DNA from: Sorangium cellulosum
Lineage (GTDB): Bacteria > Myxococcota_A > Polyangia > Polyangiales > Polyangiaceae
DNA length: 64,000 bases
Direction of reading: 5' to 3'
NCBI RefSeq assembly: GCF_004135735.1
Contig: NZ_CP012670.1
Span: 9,867,501 to 9,931,500, forward strand
Below the pieces are notes generated by a model. The model worked only from the letters and a program-made list of their open reading frames with translations, searched no databases and had not been told where the DNA came from. Shown one piece after another: positions 25,236-37,326 of this stretch. The translations under genes and the position numbers were made by a program. How positions within the stretch are numbered: the stretch's first letter is position 1; each line of letters begins with the position of its first letter.

Positions 25236-26374
25236 GCGCGCCCCCCGACGAACCCCCGCCAAGCCTCCTGCTCGATCGGCTCCAGGTCCGCGAGTTCAGG
25301 AACCTCACCCGCGTCGACGTCGAGCCCGCGCCGCGCCTCAACGTGATCGCCGGCAACAACGGCCAGGGCAAGACGAGCCTGCTGGAGGCGATCTACTTCG
25401 CCGCGACGTCGCGGAGCTTCCGCACCCATCGCGCGGCGGAGCTTGTGCGCCACGGCGCCGCGGTCGCGAGCGCGCGCGCCCGCTTCGTCGAGCGCCGGGG
25501 CGCGCTGCCGCCGCTCGCGCGCGAGCAGACCGCGGCCGTCGAGCAGAAGCGGTGCGCCGTGCGCGTCGACGGCAACCGCCCCCCGAGCCTCGCGAGCTTC
25601 GCCACGCGCTCGCCGGTCGTCGCGTTCCACGCCGAGGAGCTCGCGCTGTCGGCCGGGCCCGCGAGCGCGCGGCGCACGCTGCTCGATCGCCTGGCGCTGT
25701 TCATGGATCCGCAGAGCGCGGACCACCGCGCCCGCTACGCGCAGGCGCTCCGCGCGCGCCACGAGCTGCTCCACCGCGGCGGCGGCGCGGCGGCGCCGTC
25801 GAGCGCCGAGCTCGACGCGTTCGAGGAGCTCTGCGCCGTGCACGGCGCGGCGGTGACCCGCGCCCGCGAGGCCGCCGTGCAGGCGCTCTCGCCGGAGCTC
25901 GCGCACGCCTTCGCGCGCATCGCCGCGCCGGACCTCACCCTCACCGCGCGGTACGCGCCGGGCGGCGCCGCCAGCGCCGAGCAGGCGCGCGAGGCCCTGC
26001 GCGAGCAGCGCCGGCGCGACGCCCACCGGCCGAGCGCCGGCTTCGGCCCCCACCGGGACGACCTGCTGCTCGAGCTCGACGGCCACCCGGCCCGCGTGGT
26101 CGCCTCCCAGGGGCAGCACAGGGCCCTCACCCTCGCGCTCAAGGCCGCCGAGACCGCCGCGATCGCCGCCGTCCGGGGCGTGGAGCCGATCCTCCTGCTC
26201 GACGACGTGTCGAGCGAGCTCGACCCCGACCGCACCGCGGCGCTGTTCGTGTTCCTCGGGATGGCCCGGGGGCAGGTGTTCCTGACGACCACGCGGCGCG
26301 ATCTCATCGTCACCCCGGGCGTGCCTTCCTCGGACCGGCGCGATTTCCATGTCGAGGGCGGCGCCCTCAGCTGA
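25232..26374 (+). CDS. recF: DNA recombination/replication repair protein RecF, 380 aa
   Basis: An SMC-like ATPase that helps load RecA at gaps with RecOR. Walker A IAGNNGQGKTSLLEAIYF (residue ~38 onward), signature ASQGQHRALTLALK, Walker B PILLLDDVSSELD. The first family motif, LDRLQVREFRNLTRVDV, appears after 12 extra residues. The start is TTG 25232, overlapping the dnaN stop (TTGA), so translation is coupled to dnaN. Length is normal. Confidence 0.95.
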   Translation: MSAPPDEPPPSLLLDRLQVREFRNLTRVDVEPAPRLNVIAGNNGQGKTSLLEAIYFAATSRSFRTHRAAELVRHGAAVASARARFVERRGALPPLAREQTAAVEQKRCAVRVDGNRPPSLASFATRSPVVAFHAEELALSAGPASARRTLLDRLALFMDPQSADHRARYAQALRARHELLHRGGGAAAPSSAELDAFEELCAVHGAAVTRAREAAVQALSPELAHAFARIAAPDLTLTARYAPGGAASAEQAREALREQRRRDAHRPSAGFGPHRDDLLLELDGHPARVVASQGQHRALTLALKAAETAAIAAVRGVEPILLLDDVSSELDPDRTAALFVFLGMARGQVFLTTTRRDLIVTPGVPSSDRRDFHVEGGALS

Positions 26375-26385
26375 CGCGCGGCGCC

Positions 26386-26460
26386 GGCAGCGCGGTCGGC
26401 GAGCGCCGCTGGCAGCGCGGTCGGCGAGCGCCGCTGGCAGCGCGGTCGGCGAGCGCCGCC
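26386..26460. repeat. Tandem 25-bp repeat, three copies, after recF
   Basis: GGCAGCGCGGTCGGCGAGCG followed by CCGCT is repeated three times at 26386, 26411 and 26436. It starts 12 bp past the recF stop. Each unit contains CGGTCGGCG, and the array may form GC-rich structure. The rest of 26461-26852 holds the gyrB promoter candidate and otherwise nothing I can name. Confidence 0.75.
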
Positions 26461-26614
26461 GGCGCGGCGGAGGGAGGCGTGCCAACACCGCAGCGCGGCC
26501 GCCGTGAAAGGCGTTGATCGGGCCGCGCAGCGCACGAGTTGGAATGCTCCGGACGCGCCCCCGCGAGGCGTCGAAAATATGGTGTTACGGCGCCTCCGGA
26601 CTCCGGCGAAACGC

Positions 26615-26643
26615 TTGCCGCAGCCCCTCATTTCGGCTACATT
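26615..26643 (+). promoter_or_regulatory. Candidate sigma-70-type promoter for gyrB
   Basis: TTGCCG (26615-26620) and TACATT (26638-26643) are separated by exactly 17 bp in a stretch richer in AT than its surroundings. It would give a leader of about 200 nt before the gyrB ATG at 26853. This is a sequence match only. Confidence 0.45.
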
Positions 26644-26852
26644 TCCGCGGTCTTTATGGGGCATCGACGAACGGTCCGCGCATGATCGTTCGCGGCCACC
26701 GACTCGAGCCGGCGCCGCGCCCGCGGCGACCGGGTCCCACCTGACGAGCTGCCATCGATCCGGCCCCTCTCTGCAAGAACTCCGGCCATTCGAGCGGCCT
26801 CTGCCGCTCTGCGCCCCCGGTGAGAGGCGGCGGGCGCGCCACCAGGACCGAG

Positions 26853-29342
<2,490 letters not shown>

Positions 29343-29406
29343 CGCGCTAGAGGCGCCCGAACCTCGACATCTGACGCATTCGAGGCGCCCCCCCTGGATC
29401 AACGCC

Positions 29407-29540
29407 GCGCGTCCGCGGGGGTGCTGGGCGGTGGGGGCTCACCGGAGGGGCTGGAGTGCAGGCGAGCCACGACAGGGGCTCGCCGGAACGAGAGGCCCCG
29501 GAGGTGAGCCCCCACCGCCCAGCACCCCCCGCGGACGCGC
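29407..29540. repeat. Palindromic repeat family, copy 5 (36/37-bp arms, one indel)
   Basis: The left arm (29407-29442) and the right arm (29504-29540) are complementary throughout except for one extra base in a run of G/C. Arm sequence (GCGCGTCCGCGGGGGTGCTG...) is unlike the other copies in its outer half. The core matches copy 1, with ACGAGAGGCCCC replacing ACGCAAGCCCC. It lies between gyrB and clpB, which are co-directional, so it could attenuate or terminate gyrB transcription. Confidence 0.85.
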
Positions 29541-29631
29541 GCCCAGGCGGCGTCCGTGCTGCACCTCTGGCAAGCCGCTTGCTTGGCCGGCCCCTTGCTA
29601 GGCGACACGCGCGCCTTAGCTTCGAGGTGCC

Positions 29632-32241
29632 ATGCGAATCGAGCGAATGACGACGAAGGCCCAAGAGGCCATACGAGAGGCTGTCGACTTCGCCAGCCGC
29701 CGCGGAAACCCGGAACTCTATCCCGAGCACCTCGTGCGGGCGATCGTCGACCAGGACGGCGGCGTCGGCGCTCCGCTGGTGCAGAAAGCGGGCATCGATC
29801 CGGCCGCTTTGCTTCGCCTCCTCGAGGCGAAGATAGACACCTACCCTCGCGTGAGCGGCGGCGCCGAGCCGAACCTCTCGAGGCGCGCGCTCGCGGCGCT
29901 TCAAAAGGCCGAGGACGAGGCGAAGACGCTCAAGGACGACTACATCTCGACAGAGCACGTCCTGCTCGGCGCGCTGAGGTCGGACAAGGACGTCCAGTCG
30001 ATCTTCGAGCGACTGGGGCTCTCGCACGACAAGCTCCTCTCGGCGCTCGCCTCCGTGCGCGGCAACCAGCGCGTGACCGATCGCGATCCGGAGGGCAAGT
30101 TCCAGGCGCTCGAGAAGTACACGCGCGACCTCACCCAGCTCGCGCGCGCCGGCAAGATCGACCCGGTGATCGGGCGGGACGAGGAGATCCGCCGCGTGGT
30201 GCAGGTGCTCTCGCGGCGCACGAAGAACAACCCGGTGCTCATCGGTGAGCCCGGCGTCGGCAAGACGGCCATCGTCGAGGGGCTCGCTCACCGCATCGTC
30301 GGCGGCGACGTCCCCGAGTCGCTCAAGGACAAGACGATCGCCGCGCTCGACCTCGCCGCCATGGTCGCAGGCTCGAAGTTCCGCGGCGAGTTCGAGGACC
30401 GGCTCAAGGCGGTCCTCAAGGAGATCGAGGGCTCGAACGGCCGTATCATCCTGTTCATCGACGAGCTCCACACCCTGGTCGGCGCCGGCGCGGCCGAGGG
30501 GGCGATGGACGCGGCGAACATGCTGAAGCCCGCGCTGGCGCGCGGCGAGCTCCGGTGCATCGGCGCGACCACGCTCGACGAGTACCGCAAGCGCATCGAG
30601 AAGGACGCGGCGCTGGAGCGGCGGTTCCAGCCGGTGATCGTGGATCAGCCGACCGTCGACGACACGATCGCGATCCTGCGCGGCCTCAAGGAGAAGTACG
30701 AGGTCCACCACGGCATCCGCATCCAGGACGCGGCGCTCGTGGCGGCGGCGGTGCTGTCGAATCGCTACATCACCGAGCGGTTCCTCCCGGACAAGGCCAT
30801 CGACCTCGTCGACGAGGCGGCGTCGAAGATCCGCATGGAGATCGACAGCCTGCCCACGCCGATCGATCAGGTCGAGCGCGACCTGCTCAAGCTGCAGATG
30901 GAGGAGCAGGCGCTCAAGCGCGAGAGCGACAAGGCGAGCAAGGCGCGCCTCGACGACGTGCGGCGCGAGATCGCCGAGCTCCAGGGGAAGCGCGACGCGA
31001 TGCGGGCGCAGTGGATGCGCGAGAAGGAGCTCATCTCCGAGGTGCGCAAGCTCCAGCCGCAGATCGAGGAGCTCAGGCTCGAGGAGGAGCGCCTGAAGCG
31101 CGCCGGCGACCTCGGGCGCGCCGCCGAGATCCATTACGGGAAGATCCCGGAGGTCGAGAAGAAGCTGGAGTCGCTCCGCGCCACCCTCGCGCAGGTGCAG
31201 TCGAAGCAGAGCTACCTGAAGGAGGAGGTCACCGACGAGGACATCGCCGCGGTCGTCTCGAAGTGGACGGGGATCCCGGTCTCCAAGATGCTCGAGAGCG
31301 AGATGCAGAAGCTGCTCCGCCTCGAGGAGCAGCTCCGGCGCCGCGTGGTGGGCCAGGAGGACGCGCTCCGCGCCGTGTCGAACGCCATCCGGCGCTCGAG
31401 GGCGGGCCTCGGCGACGAGCGGCGGCCGATCGGGTCGTTCATGTTCCTCGGGCCGACCGGCGTCGGGAAGACCGAGCTCGCGCGCGCGCTCGCCGAGTTC
31501 CTCTTCGACGACGAGCGGGCCATGGTGCGGCTCGACATGAGCGAGTACGGGGAGCGCCACGCGGTGGCCCGCCTGATCGGCGCGCCGCCCGGGTACGTCG
31601 GCTACGAGGAGGGCGGCCAGCTCACGGAGCCCGTGCGGCGGCGGCCGTACAGCGTGGTGCTGTTCGACGAGATCGAGAAGGCCCACCCGGACATCTGGAA
31701 CACGCTCCTCCAGGTGCTCGACGACGGGCGCCTGACCGACGGACAGGGGCACACGGTCGACTTCAAGAACACGATCGTCATCCTGACGTCGAACCTGGGG
31801 ACGCCGGCGGCCGCGGCGATCGAGGAGCGAGCCCAGCTCCCCCAGGAAGAGAAGGCCGAGCTCGTCAGGAAGGCCGTCATCGAGGAGGTGCGAAAGCACT
31901 TCCGCCCGGAGTTCCTGAACCGCCTCGACGATCTCATCGTGTTCCGGCGGCTGGGGCACGAGCAGATGGAAAAGATCGTGGATATCCAGCTCGATCATCT
32001 GGGCAAGCGGCTGGAGCGACGCGGGCTGTCGTTCTCGCTCTCGCCCGAGGCGAAGGCCTACCTCATCGAGCAGGGGTGGGATCCGCAGTACGGCGCCCGC
32101 CCGCTGAAGCGCGCCATCCAGCGGACCATCGAGGACGAGCTCGCCAGGCGGATCCTCGCCGGCGAGGTCAAGCAGGGCGACTCCGTGCGCGTCGGCCGGG
32201 GGCCCGAGGGGCTCACGTTCACGCGCGACGCGCCGAACTGA
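29632..32241 (+). CDS. clpB: ATP-dependent disaggregase ClpB, 869 aa
   Basis: A hexameric AAA+ chaperone that dissolves aggregates together with DnaK. N-domain repeats lie at ~1-145. The first ATPase has Walker A IGEPGVGKTAIVEG (~205) and FIDELHTLVGAG. A coiled-coil middle domain (~405-525, for example EEQALKRESDKASKARLDDV) distinguishes ClpB from ClpA/ClpC. The second ATPase has FLGPTGVGKTELARALAEFL (~606) and VVLFDEIEKAHPD. Length is close to the family norm. It is convergent with cinA, 9 bp between stops. I saw no clear heat-shock promoter. Confidence 0.97.
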   Translation: MRIERMTTKAQEAIREAVDFASRRGNPELYPEHLVRAIVDQDGGVGAPLVQKAGIDPAALLRLLEAKIDTYPRVSGGAEPNLSRRALAALQKAEDEAKTLKDDYISTEHVLLGALRSDKDVQSIFERLGLSHDKLLSALASVRGNQRVTDRDPEGKFQALEKYTRDLTQLARAGKIDPVIGRDEEIRRVVQVLSRRTKNNPVLIGEPGVGKTAIVEGLAHRIVGGDVPESLKDKTIAALDLAAMVAGSKFRGEFEDRLKAVLKEIEGSNGRIILFIDELHTLVGAGAAEGAMDAANMLKPALARGELRCIGATTLDEYRKRIEKDAALERRFQPVIVDQPTVDDTIAILRGLKEKYEVHHGIRIQDAALVAAAVLSNRYITERFLPDKAIDLVDEAASKIRMEIDSLPTPIDQVERDLLKLQMEEQALKRESDKASKARLDDVRREIAELQGKRDAMRAQWMREKELISEVRKLQPQIEELRLEEERLKRAGDLGRAAEIHYGKIPEVEKKLESLRATLAQVQSKQSYLKEEVTDEDIAAVVSKWTGIPVSKMLESEMQKLLRLEEQLRRRVVGQEDALRAVSNAIRRSRAGLGDERRPIGSFMFLGPTGVGKTELARALAEFLFDDERAMVRLDMSEYGERHAVARLIGAPPGYVGYEEGGQLTEPVRRRPYSVVLFDEIEKAHPDIWNTLLQVLDDGRLTDGQGHTVDFKNTIVILTSNLGTPAAAAIEERAQLPQEEKAELVRKAVIEEVRKHFRPEFLNRLDDLIVFRRLGHEQMEKIVDIQLDHLGKRLERRGLSFSLSPEAKAYLIEQGWDPQYGARPLKRAIQRTIEDELARRILAGEVKQGDSVRVGRGPEGLTFTRDAPN

Positions 32242-32250
32242 GCGGCGGCG

Positions 32251-33492
32251 TCAGCGTTCCGGGAGATTGCCGGCGATGCGGCGGAGGAGGTCCAGGACGG
32301 CGTAGGCGGCGCCGAGCTGGACCTCCTCGCGATCCCCGGTGAACACGCGGTCGCGGACGGTCAGGCCGCCGGGGTGCGATACGGCCCAGTAGCACAGGCC
32401 GACCGGCTTGCTCGCCGTGCCGCCCGTCGGCCCGGCGATGCCGGTGACCGAGATGCCGACGTCGACCTCGCAGAGGCGGCGGGCGCCCTGCGCCATCTCC
32501 GCGGCGACCTCGGCCGACACCGCGCCGTGGCCGCGCAGGGTGTCCTCCGCGACGCCCAGGAGCCGTGTCTTGGCGCTGTTCGCGTAGGTGACCGCCGCGC
32601 CGACCAGGTAATCGCTCGCCGGGTAGCTGGTGAGCAGGTGCGAGATCAGCCCGCCCGTGCACGACTCCGAGACGGCGAGCCGCCAGCCGCGCGCGCGCAC
32701 GGCGCGCCCGACCATCTCCGGGAACGCATCGTCCCCCTCGCCATAAACGACCGTGCCGAGCCGCTCGCGGACCTCCGATGTCGCCCTCAACGCCAGCTCG
32801 CGCGCCATCGAGTGCGTGCCGGAGCGGGCGTGGACCTTCACATCCACCTCCGGGTAGTGCGCGCGGTAGCCGAGCGTGATGCCAGGATGCGCCTCCTCCA
32901 CGCCCGTCAGGAGCTCGCCGAGCGCGGCCTCGGGGAGGCCGTACGTCCGGAGGCGGACCTGGAAGGTGTTGTTCGGGGCGACCGGCCGCACGCGCGGCAG
33001 CACCTGCTCGGCGAACATGCTCTTCATCTCCCGCGGCACGCCCGGGAGGAAGAACACCGTGGAGTCGCCGAGATGGACCCCGAAGCCAGGCGCCGTGCCG
33101 GAGGGGTTCGGGAGGATCTCCGAGCCGGCGGGCACCTCGGCCTGCTTCTCGTGGCCCGCGTTCATCACCTTCCCGCGGCTCTCGACGCGGCGGCGAATGG
33201 CGAGCAACGTGCTCTCGTCCCGCACGAGGTCCGTGCCCGCGGCGCGCGCGGCGGCCAGGGCCGTGAGGTCATCGGTGGTGGGCCCGAGCCCGCCGGTGGC
33301 GATCACCAGCCGGTGCGCGGCCGCGAGCTGCCGGATCGCGGCGACGATGCGATCGACATCGTCGTCGACCGTGCTGGCCTCGCTGACCGTGAAGCCCGCT
33401 GCCGTGAGCTCGGCAGCGAGCCAGGCAGCATTGGTGTTGATGATCTCGCCGCGGGTGAGCTCGGTACCGATCGACAGGAGCGCGACAGCCAT
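32251..33492 (-). CDS. cinA: CinA family protein (nicotinamide-nucleotide amidase type), 413 aa
   Basis: The N-terminal MoCF-like domain (LLSIGTELTRGEIINTNAAW, IATGGLGPTTDDLT, FFLPGVPREMKSMF) corresponds to the COG1058 ADP-ribose pyrophosphatase part. The C-terminal PncC domain (LAVSESCTGGLISHLLTSYP, VTYANSAKTRLLGV, SVTGIAGPTGGTASKPVG) carries the deamidase Ser. The full-length two-domain form is present and probably recycles NMN to NaMN. It stands alone, convergent with clpB. Confidence 0.95.
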   Translation of the reverse strand: MAVALLSIGTELTRGEIINTNAAWLAAELTAAGFTVSEASTVDDDVDRIVAAIRQLAAAHRLVIATGGLGPTTDDLTALAAARAAGTDLVRDESTLLAIRRRVESRGKVMNAGHEKQAEVPAGSEILPNPSGTAPGFGVHLGDSTVFFLPGVPREMKSMFAEQVLPRVRPVAPNNTFQVRLRTYGLPEAALGELLTGVEEAHPGITLGYRAHYPEVDVKVHARSGTHSMARELALRATSEVRERLGTVVYGEGDDAFPEMVGRAVRARGWRLAVSESCTGGLISHLLTSYPASDYLVGAAVTYANSAKTRLLGVAEDTLRGHGAVSAEVAAEMAQGARRLCEVDVGISVTGIAGPTGGTASKPVGLCYWAVSHPGGLTVRDRVFTGDREEVQLGAAYAVLDLLRRIAGNLPER

Positions 33493-33741
33493 TGGGAAGG
33501 GGGACTCTAACTCAATCCGGAGCGAACGGAGCGCGCTTCCGGAAGATTTTGCGCTCGTTCAGGCGATTCTCTCCGCCTCCTCGGGTTCTGGCCCCGGACC
33601 CCCTTCGTGGCCCCCTCCCGCCCCCCTTCCCCGCCTCCTTCCCCGCCCCTCCGCGGCGCCGGGCGCCGCGCGCCGCGACGTGCGGGCTCAACTCCCCCGG
33701 CCCTCCGCAGCGCCGCGCGCCGCGCGCCGCGACGTGCGGGC

Positions 33742-34638
33742 TCAGGGAGCATAGGCGCACCGGAACCCGAGATCCGTGGCTCGGGTGGAGTCAGGGACGA
33801 TCCGCCGATTCCAGGCGCGGAGCGCCGCAGCGGCGCCGTCGGACCACGATCCGCCATGGATTCCAGAGGTCCTCTGTCCGGTCCTCTCCGGGGCGGCCCA
33901 CTCGGCGACGTTGCCGGCCAGATCGAACAGGCGCCCGTCCGGGTGGATCGCGGCGCCGTCCGGGTGCGAGCCGGCGAGCTCGGGGCCCGTCGCGCCCCAG
34001 CCGCACGGTCCGGCGCGCAGGCCGAACGCGGCCCGCCGGCAGACCGCGCCCGTGTCGCCCCACGGGTACCGCCGGCTCGACGGGCCCGCGGCGGCGAAGG
34101 CGAGCTGATCCCGCGAGGGGAGCGCGCCGCCCACGAAGGCGCAGTAGCGGGCGGCTTCGCCCAGGGTGATCCCCGTCACGGGGAGGCCCGGCTCCCCGCG
34201 CAGCGGCAGCGGGGCGCACGCCGCGGCGGCCACGCACGCCGCGTAGCGCGCCTCGGTGACCTCGAACGCGTCGAGCGAGAACGCCGGGACGAACACCGCG
34301 CGCGGGTCGACCAGGCCCTGCGCCTCCCAGTCGCTCGGCCCGAGGCGCAGCGTGCCGGCGGCGATGCGCACGGTCACGCTCGGCGCCGTGCACCCCGCGG
34401 GGGTCGGCGCGAGGCCGGCGGCGCAGCGGCGCGGCGCGCCCGCGCAGCGGCCGGCCTCGAGGCGCTGGCCCTCCCCGCAGCACCGCGGGCCGAGCGCGAC
34501 CATCCCCGGCGCGCAGCGCGCAGGCGGCCCCGCGCGCTCGCGCGCGAGCACGACGACGCCGCCGATCAGGAGCGCAGCGCTCGCCGCGAGCGCGGCCTTC
34601 CAGACCGGCGGCGATCCGAGGATCGACCCCGCCCCCAC
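33742..34638 (-). CDS. FGE/SUMF1-like (formylglycine-generating-enzyme fold) protein, membrane-anchored, 298 aa
   Basis: An N-terminal hydrophobic anchor (WKAALAASAALLIGGVVVLA) is followed by a Cys-rich linker (CAPGMVALGPRCCGEGQRL). A sulfatase-modifying-factor domain follows from ~95: FSLDAFEVTEARYAACV, VTGITLGEAARYCAFVGGALP, DLAGNVAEWAAPERTG, GIHGGSWSDGA, LGFRCAYAP. Many such proteins are not enzymes but ligand-binding or bacteriochlorin-free variants, so enzyme activity is unproven. GTG 34638 is 1 bp after the stop of the previous gene. It is the last gene of the ccm operon. Confidence 0.8.
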   Translation of the reverse strand: MGAGSILGSPPVWKAALAASAALLIGGVVVLARERAGPPARCAPGMVALGPRCCGEGQRLEAGRCAGAPRRCAAGLAPTPAGCTAPSVTVRIAAGTLRLGPSDWEAQGLVDPRAVFVPAFSLDAFEVTEARYAACVAAAACAPLPLRGEPGLPVTGITLGEAARYCAFVGGALPSRDQLAFAAAGPSSRRYPWGDTGAVCRRAAFGLRAGPCGWGATGPELAGSHPDGAAIHPDGRLFDLAGNVAEWAAPERTGQRTSGIHGGSWSDGAAAALRAWNRRIVPDSTRATDLGFRCAYAP

Positions 34639-34639
34639 C

Positions 34640-36421
34640 TCACGGGGTCGTCGAGGCGGCGGAGCCCGCCTTGCCCGCGTCGCCCGTCTTGCGCGAGCCA
34701 GCGCCCTTCTTCGGCGCAGGGCGGCTGGACTCGATCATGCCCTCGATGCGCGCCAGCGCGTCGAGGAGCGCCGTCCGGACGCGCTCGTACGTCTTCGGCC
34801 CGACGTCGCCCCGCCGCCGCGCGCGCTCGAGCTCCACGAACTCGTCGAGCAGCGCCTCCCGGGCCTCGATCAGCTCGCGCCGCTCCTCCTCGTCGGGCCC
34901 GCGGTCGCCCTCGCGCCGCCGGACGACGTTCACCGCGACCCCGGCGAGCACGGTCGCGCCCGCCAGCAAGAGCGCGATCCACCGGCCCACGCCCGGGGTC
35001 GGGAGCCCGGCCAGCGTGATCTCGAGCGTCGTCCACCCGCCGTCGGCGCGCGTGAGCTGCTTGTCGGTGATCAGCAGCTTCTTGCCGTCCCGGTTCTGGG
35101 TGCGGCGCGCCGACGGGAAGCCTTTGACCTCCAGCGTCATCGATTTCGACGCCTCGGCCATCACCTGCATCTGCGCCACGCGCGGCGGCAGCTCGATGCG
35201 GATCGTCTGGCGCTCCTCGCCGCTGAGCGGGACCTGGAAGCGGAACTGCCCCTCGTGGCGGCCGGGGCTCACGGTGCCGCGCAGCGCGACGCGCGTGGCC
35301 CCGGAGCCCTCGGCGCCGCCGGAGACGGCCGCGCCCTTCGCCTCCTCGAAGCGCATGTCGCTCAGGCTCTCCGACTTGTTGAACGCCTTCGCGCCCGGCG
35401 GCAGGGCGAACGTGGCGTCGGGCAGCCAGGCGACGCGGCCGAGGTTGTAGACCTGATAGAGCTGCTCCACCGAGACCGCGTCCTGCCGGAGCTGGAGGTA
35501 GATGAGGCCCCGCATCCCGACGAGCACGTCGTTCACGTCCGGCGAGGCCTGGTAGACGTGCAGCACGGCGCGCTTGCCGACCTCGGCGCCGAGCCCGAAG
35601 TGCGGCAGCGAGAACGTCGCGCCGTCGCGCGTGACCGAGACGCCGTAGCTCGTGCCGCTGCCGATCGTGAGGCCCTCGAAGCGGAAGCTGCCCGACTCGT
35701 CCGTCTCTTTCCTCACGCGCTCGCGCGACTCGCCCTTCGCCACCGAGCTGTGCACGATGTCGAGATCGAGCGGGGCGCGGGGCACGGGCTTCCCGTCCGC
35801 GTCCTGCACGGTGACCACGAGGACGCCGGGCGGCAGGCCGCGATCGTCCTGGACCGTGTCCTCGGGCGCATCGAACAGGCCTGTCAGCTGCTCCATGGTG
35901 CGCCGCGATGCCGGGCTCGGCGCGCTGCTCCCCACCGGCGGGTGGCCGGCGGGCAGCTCCTGCCCGACCTGCGGATGGCCCGGCGGCAGCGCGCCGGGCG
36001 CGCCCGCGTCCGCCGCGGTCCCCGGCGATGCGGCGGCGGCGCCCGGCGCCTGGACCGCCGCGGCGCCGTTCGGTGGCGCCGCACCCTGCTTCGCCGCTGC
36101 CTTCGCGTCCTGCTGAGCCGCCGCGGGCTGCGCCTTCGCGTCCTGCTGAGCCGCCGCGGGCTGCGCCTTCGCGTCCTGCTGAGCCGCCGCGGGCTGCGCC
36201 TTCGCGTCCTGCTGAGCCGCCGCGGGCTGCGCCTTCGCGTCCTGCTGAGCCGCCGCGGGCTGCGCCTTCGCGTCCTGCTGAGCCGCCGCGGGCTGCGCCT
36301 TTGCGGCCGGCTGCGCGGGTGCGGGGGGCGCGGGCGCAGCCGGTTGCGCCTGCGCGGCGGGCGCGGCGGCCACGCCGAGCGAGGCGATCACGGCCAGCGC
36401 GGTGTACCGGGTCCAGCGCAT
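34640..36421 (-). CDS. Exported carboxypeptidase-regulatory-like protein with repeat-rich leader, 593 aa
   Basis: ATG 36421 gives a signal peptide (MRWTRYTALAVIASLGVAAA). Residues ~40-110 are a low-complexity tract with about six AQPAAAQQDAK repeats (33-bp units at 36094-36300). A beta-sandwich region follows (VLVVTVQDADGKPVPRAPLD, SFRFEGLTIGSG). A C-terminal membrane segment (WIALLLAGATVLAGVAVNVV) ends in a charged coiled tail (EERRELIEAREALLDEFVEL). The body is thus periplasmic with a cytoplasmic tail. It abuts the CcmI-like gene (TGATG overlap) and the FGE-like gene. Its role next to cytochrome c maturation is unknown. Confidence 0.75.
   Translation of the reverse strand: MRWTRYTALAVIASLGVAAAPAAQAQPAAPAPPAPAQPAAKAQPAAAQQDAKAQPAAAQQDAKAQPAAAQQDAKAQPAAAQQDAKAQPAAAQQDAKAQPAAAQQDAKAAAKQGAAPPNGAAAVQAPGAAAASPGTAADAGAPGALPPGHPQVGQELPAGHPPVGSSAPSPASRRTMEQLTGLFDAPEDTVQDDRGLPPGVLVVTVQDADGKPVPRAPLDLDIVHSSVAKGESRERVRKETDESGSFRFEGLTIGSGTSYGVSVTRDGATFSLPHFGLGAEVGKRAVLHVYQASPDVNDVLVGMRGLIYLQLRQDAVSVEQLYQVYNLGRVAWLPDATFALPPGAKAFNKSESLSDMRFEEAKGAAVSGGAEGSGATRVALRGTVSPGRHEGQFRFQVPLSGEERQTIRIELPPRVAQMQVMAEASKSMTLEVKGFPSARRTQNRDGKKLLITDKQLTRADGGWTTLEITLAGLPTPGVGRWIALLLAGATVLAGVAVNVVRRREGDRGPDEEERRELIEAREALLDEFVELERARRRGDVGPKTYERVRTALLDALARIEGMIESSRPAPKKGAGSRKTGDAGKAGSAASTTP
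36094..36300. repeat. In-gene 33-bp tandem repeat, about six copies
   Basis: CTGCTGAGCCGCCGCGGGCT followed by GCGCCTTCGCGTC is repeated nearly perfectly. It encodes AQPAAAQQDAK units in the periplasmic leader of the protein at 34640-36421. The near identity of the units implies recent expansion, and copy number probably differs between strains. Confidence 0.8.
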
Positions 36422-37326
36422 CACGACGCCCTCCTGCGATCGTCGTCGGTGTCGGCGCCCGCGGCCTCTTCCGCCGCGGCGTGCTCCGCCTGGGCCGCGC
36501 TCGGCGCCCGCCTCGTCCCGCACTTCTTGCAAAACACAGCGTCCTCGTCGTTCACCGTGCCGCAGACGGCGCACCCGGGGACCTGCGCCGCCTCGCCGGC
36601 CTCGGTCGCCGCGGCCGCGTCGCGCTCGTCGCGCTCGTCGCGCTCGCCGTCCGCCTCCTCCGGCGCCCGATCCTCGCCCTGCTCCGCCGGCTCGACCCTG
36701 GCGCGCTTCCGCTTCGCCGGCCTGGCCTCGGTGGCTGCGCGCTCCGCGGCGTCCTCCGCGCCGTCCTCGTCCCGCGCCGTCGCCTCGTCCGCGCCGTCCG
36801 CGCCGTCGTCGGCCTGGAGCCCGGCGCGCCGGAGGCGCCTCGCCACGAGCGCCGCGACCTGCTCGCGCCGCGGCTGCGCGTCGGCGTCGAGCAGGCGGAG
36901 CAGCCGCTTCGCCTCGGCGCGGTACCTCGCCACCAGCTCCGCGTAGTCCTCGTCGCTGATCTTGCCGACGCTCCGCTCGAACTCGAGGTCCTTGAGCGCC
37001 CGCAGGACGGCCTGCTTCTGCTCCTCCTCGACGCGCGGCGCGCCGATCGCATACGCGTCGGCCCCGCTCAGCGGCGTCTCTCCGAGCAGCACGCGGAGGC
37101 TCGCCCAGAAGATCGCGATGACCGCGACGAGGGCGCCGCCCGCGAGCACGAGGATCGCCGCGGGCGGCCCCGAGACGAGCCCCGCGACCCCGGCGCCGAC
37201 GAGCGCCGCGAACGGCGCTCCGAAGCGGGCGTAGTGCACGATCTGTCGCTCGAGCGCCGAGTCGGAGGCCCTGCGCGCGGTCTCGTCGGCCGTGGCGGCA
37301 CTATTCACAGGCTTGGCGGCGCTCAT
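36421..37326 (-). CDS. CcmI-like membrane protein with C-terminal zinc ribbon, 301 aa
   Basis: Two membrane segments lie near residues 35-80 (GAPFAALVGAGVAGLVSG and AILVLAGGALVAVIAIFWAS). Then comes the CcmI-type segment LKDLEFERSVGKISDEDYAE. A long acidic/basic region follows, and a zinc ribbon (CAVCGTVNDEDAVFCKKCG, four Cys) lies near ~260-280. CcmI homologues chaperone apocytochrome c, usually with TPRs; here a zinc ribbon replaces them, which is unusual. The gene overlaps ccmH by 4 bp and the next gene by 1 bp, so it belongs to the ccm operon. Confidence 0.75.
   Translation of the reverse strand: MSAAKPVNSAATADETARRASDSALERQIVHYARFGAPFAALVGAGVAGLVSGPPAAILVLAGGALVAVIAIFWASLRVLLGETPLSGADAYAIGAPRVEEEQKQAVLRALKDLEFERSVGKISDEDYAELVARYRAEAKRLLRLLDADAQPRREQVAALVARRLRRAGLQADDGADGADEATARDEDGAEDAAERAATEARPAKRKRARVEPAEQGEDRAPEEADGERDERDERDAAAATEAGEAAQVPGCAVCGTVNDEDAVFCKKCGTRRAPSAAQAEHAAAEEAAGADTDDDRRRAS

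Noticed and set aside
29540..29631. Heat-shock or CIRCE-type control site before clpB
   Set aside because: No CTTGAA-CCCCAT spacing or CIRCE inverted repeat is visible; the TTGC-rich words have the wrong spacing.
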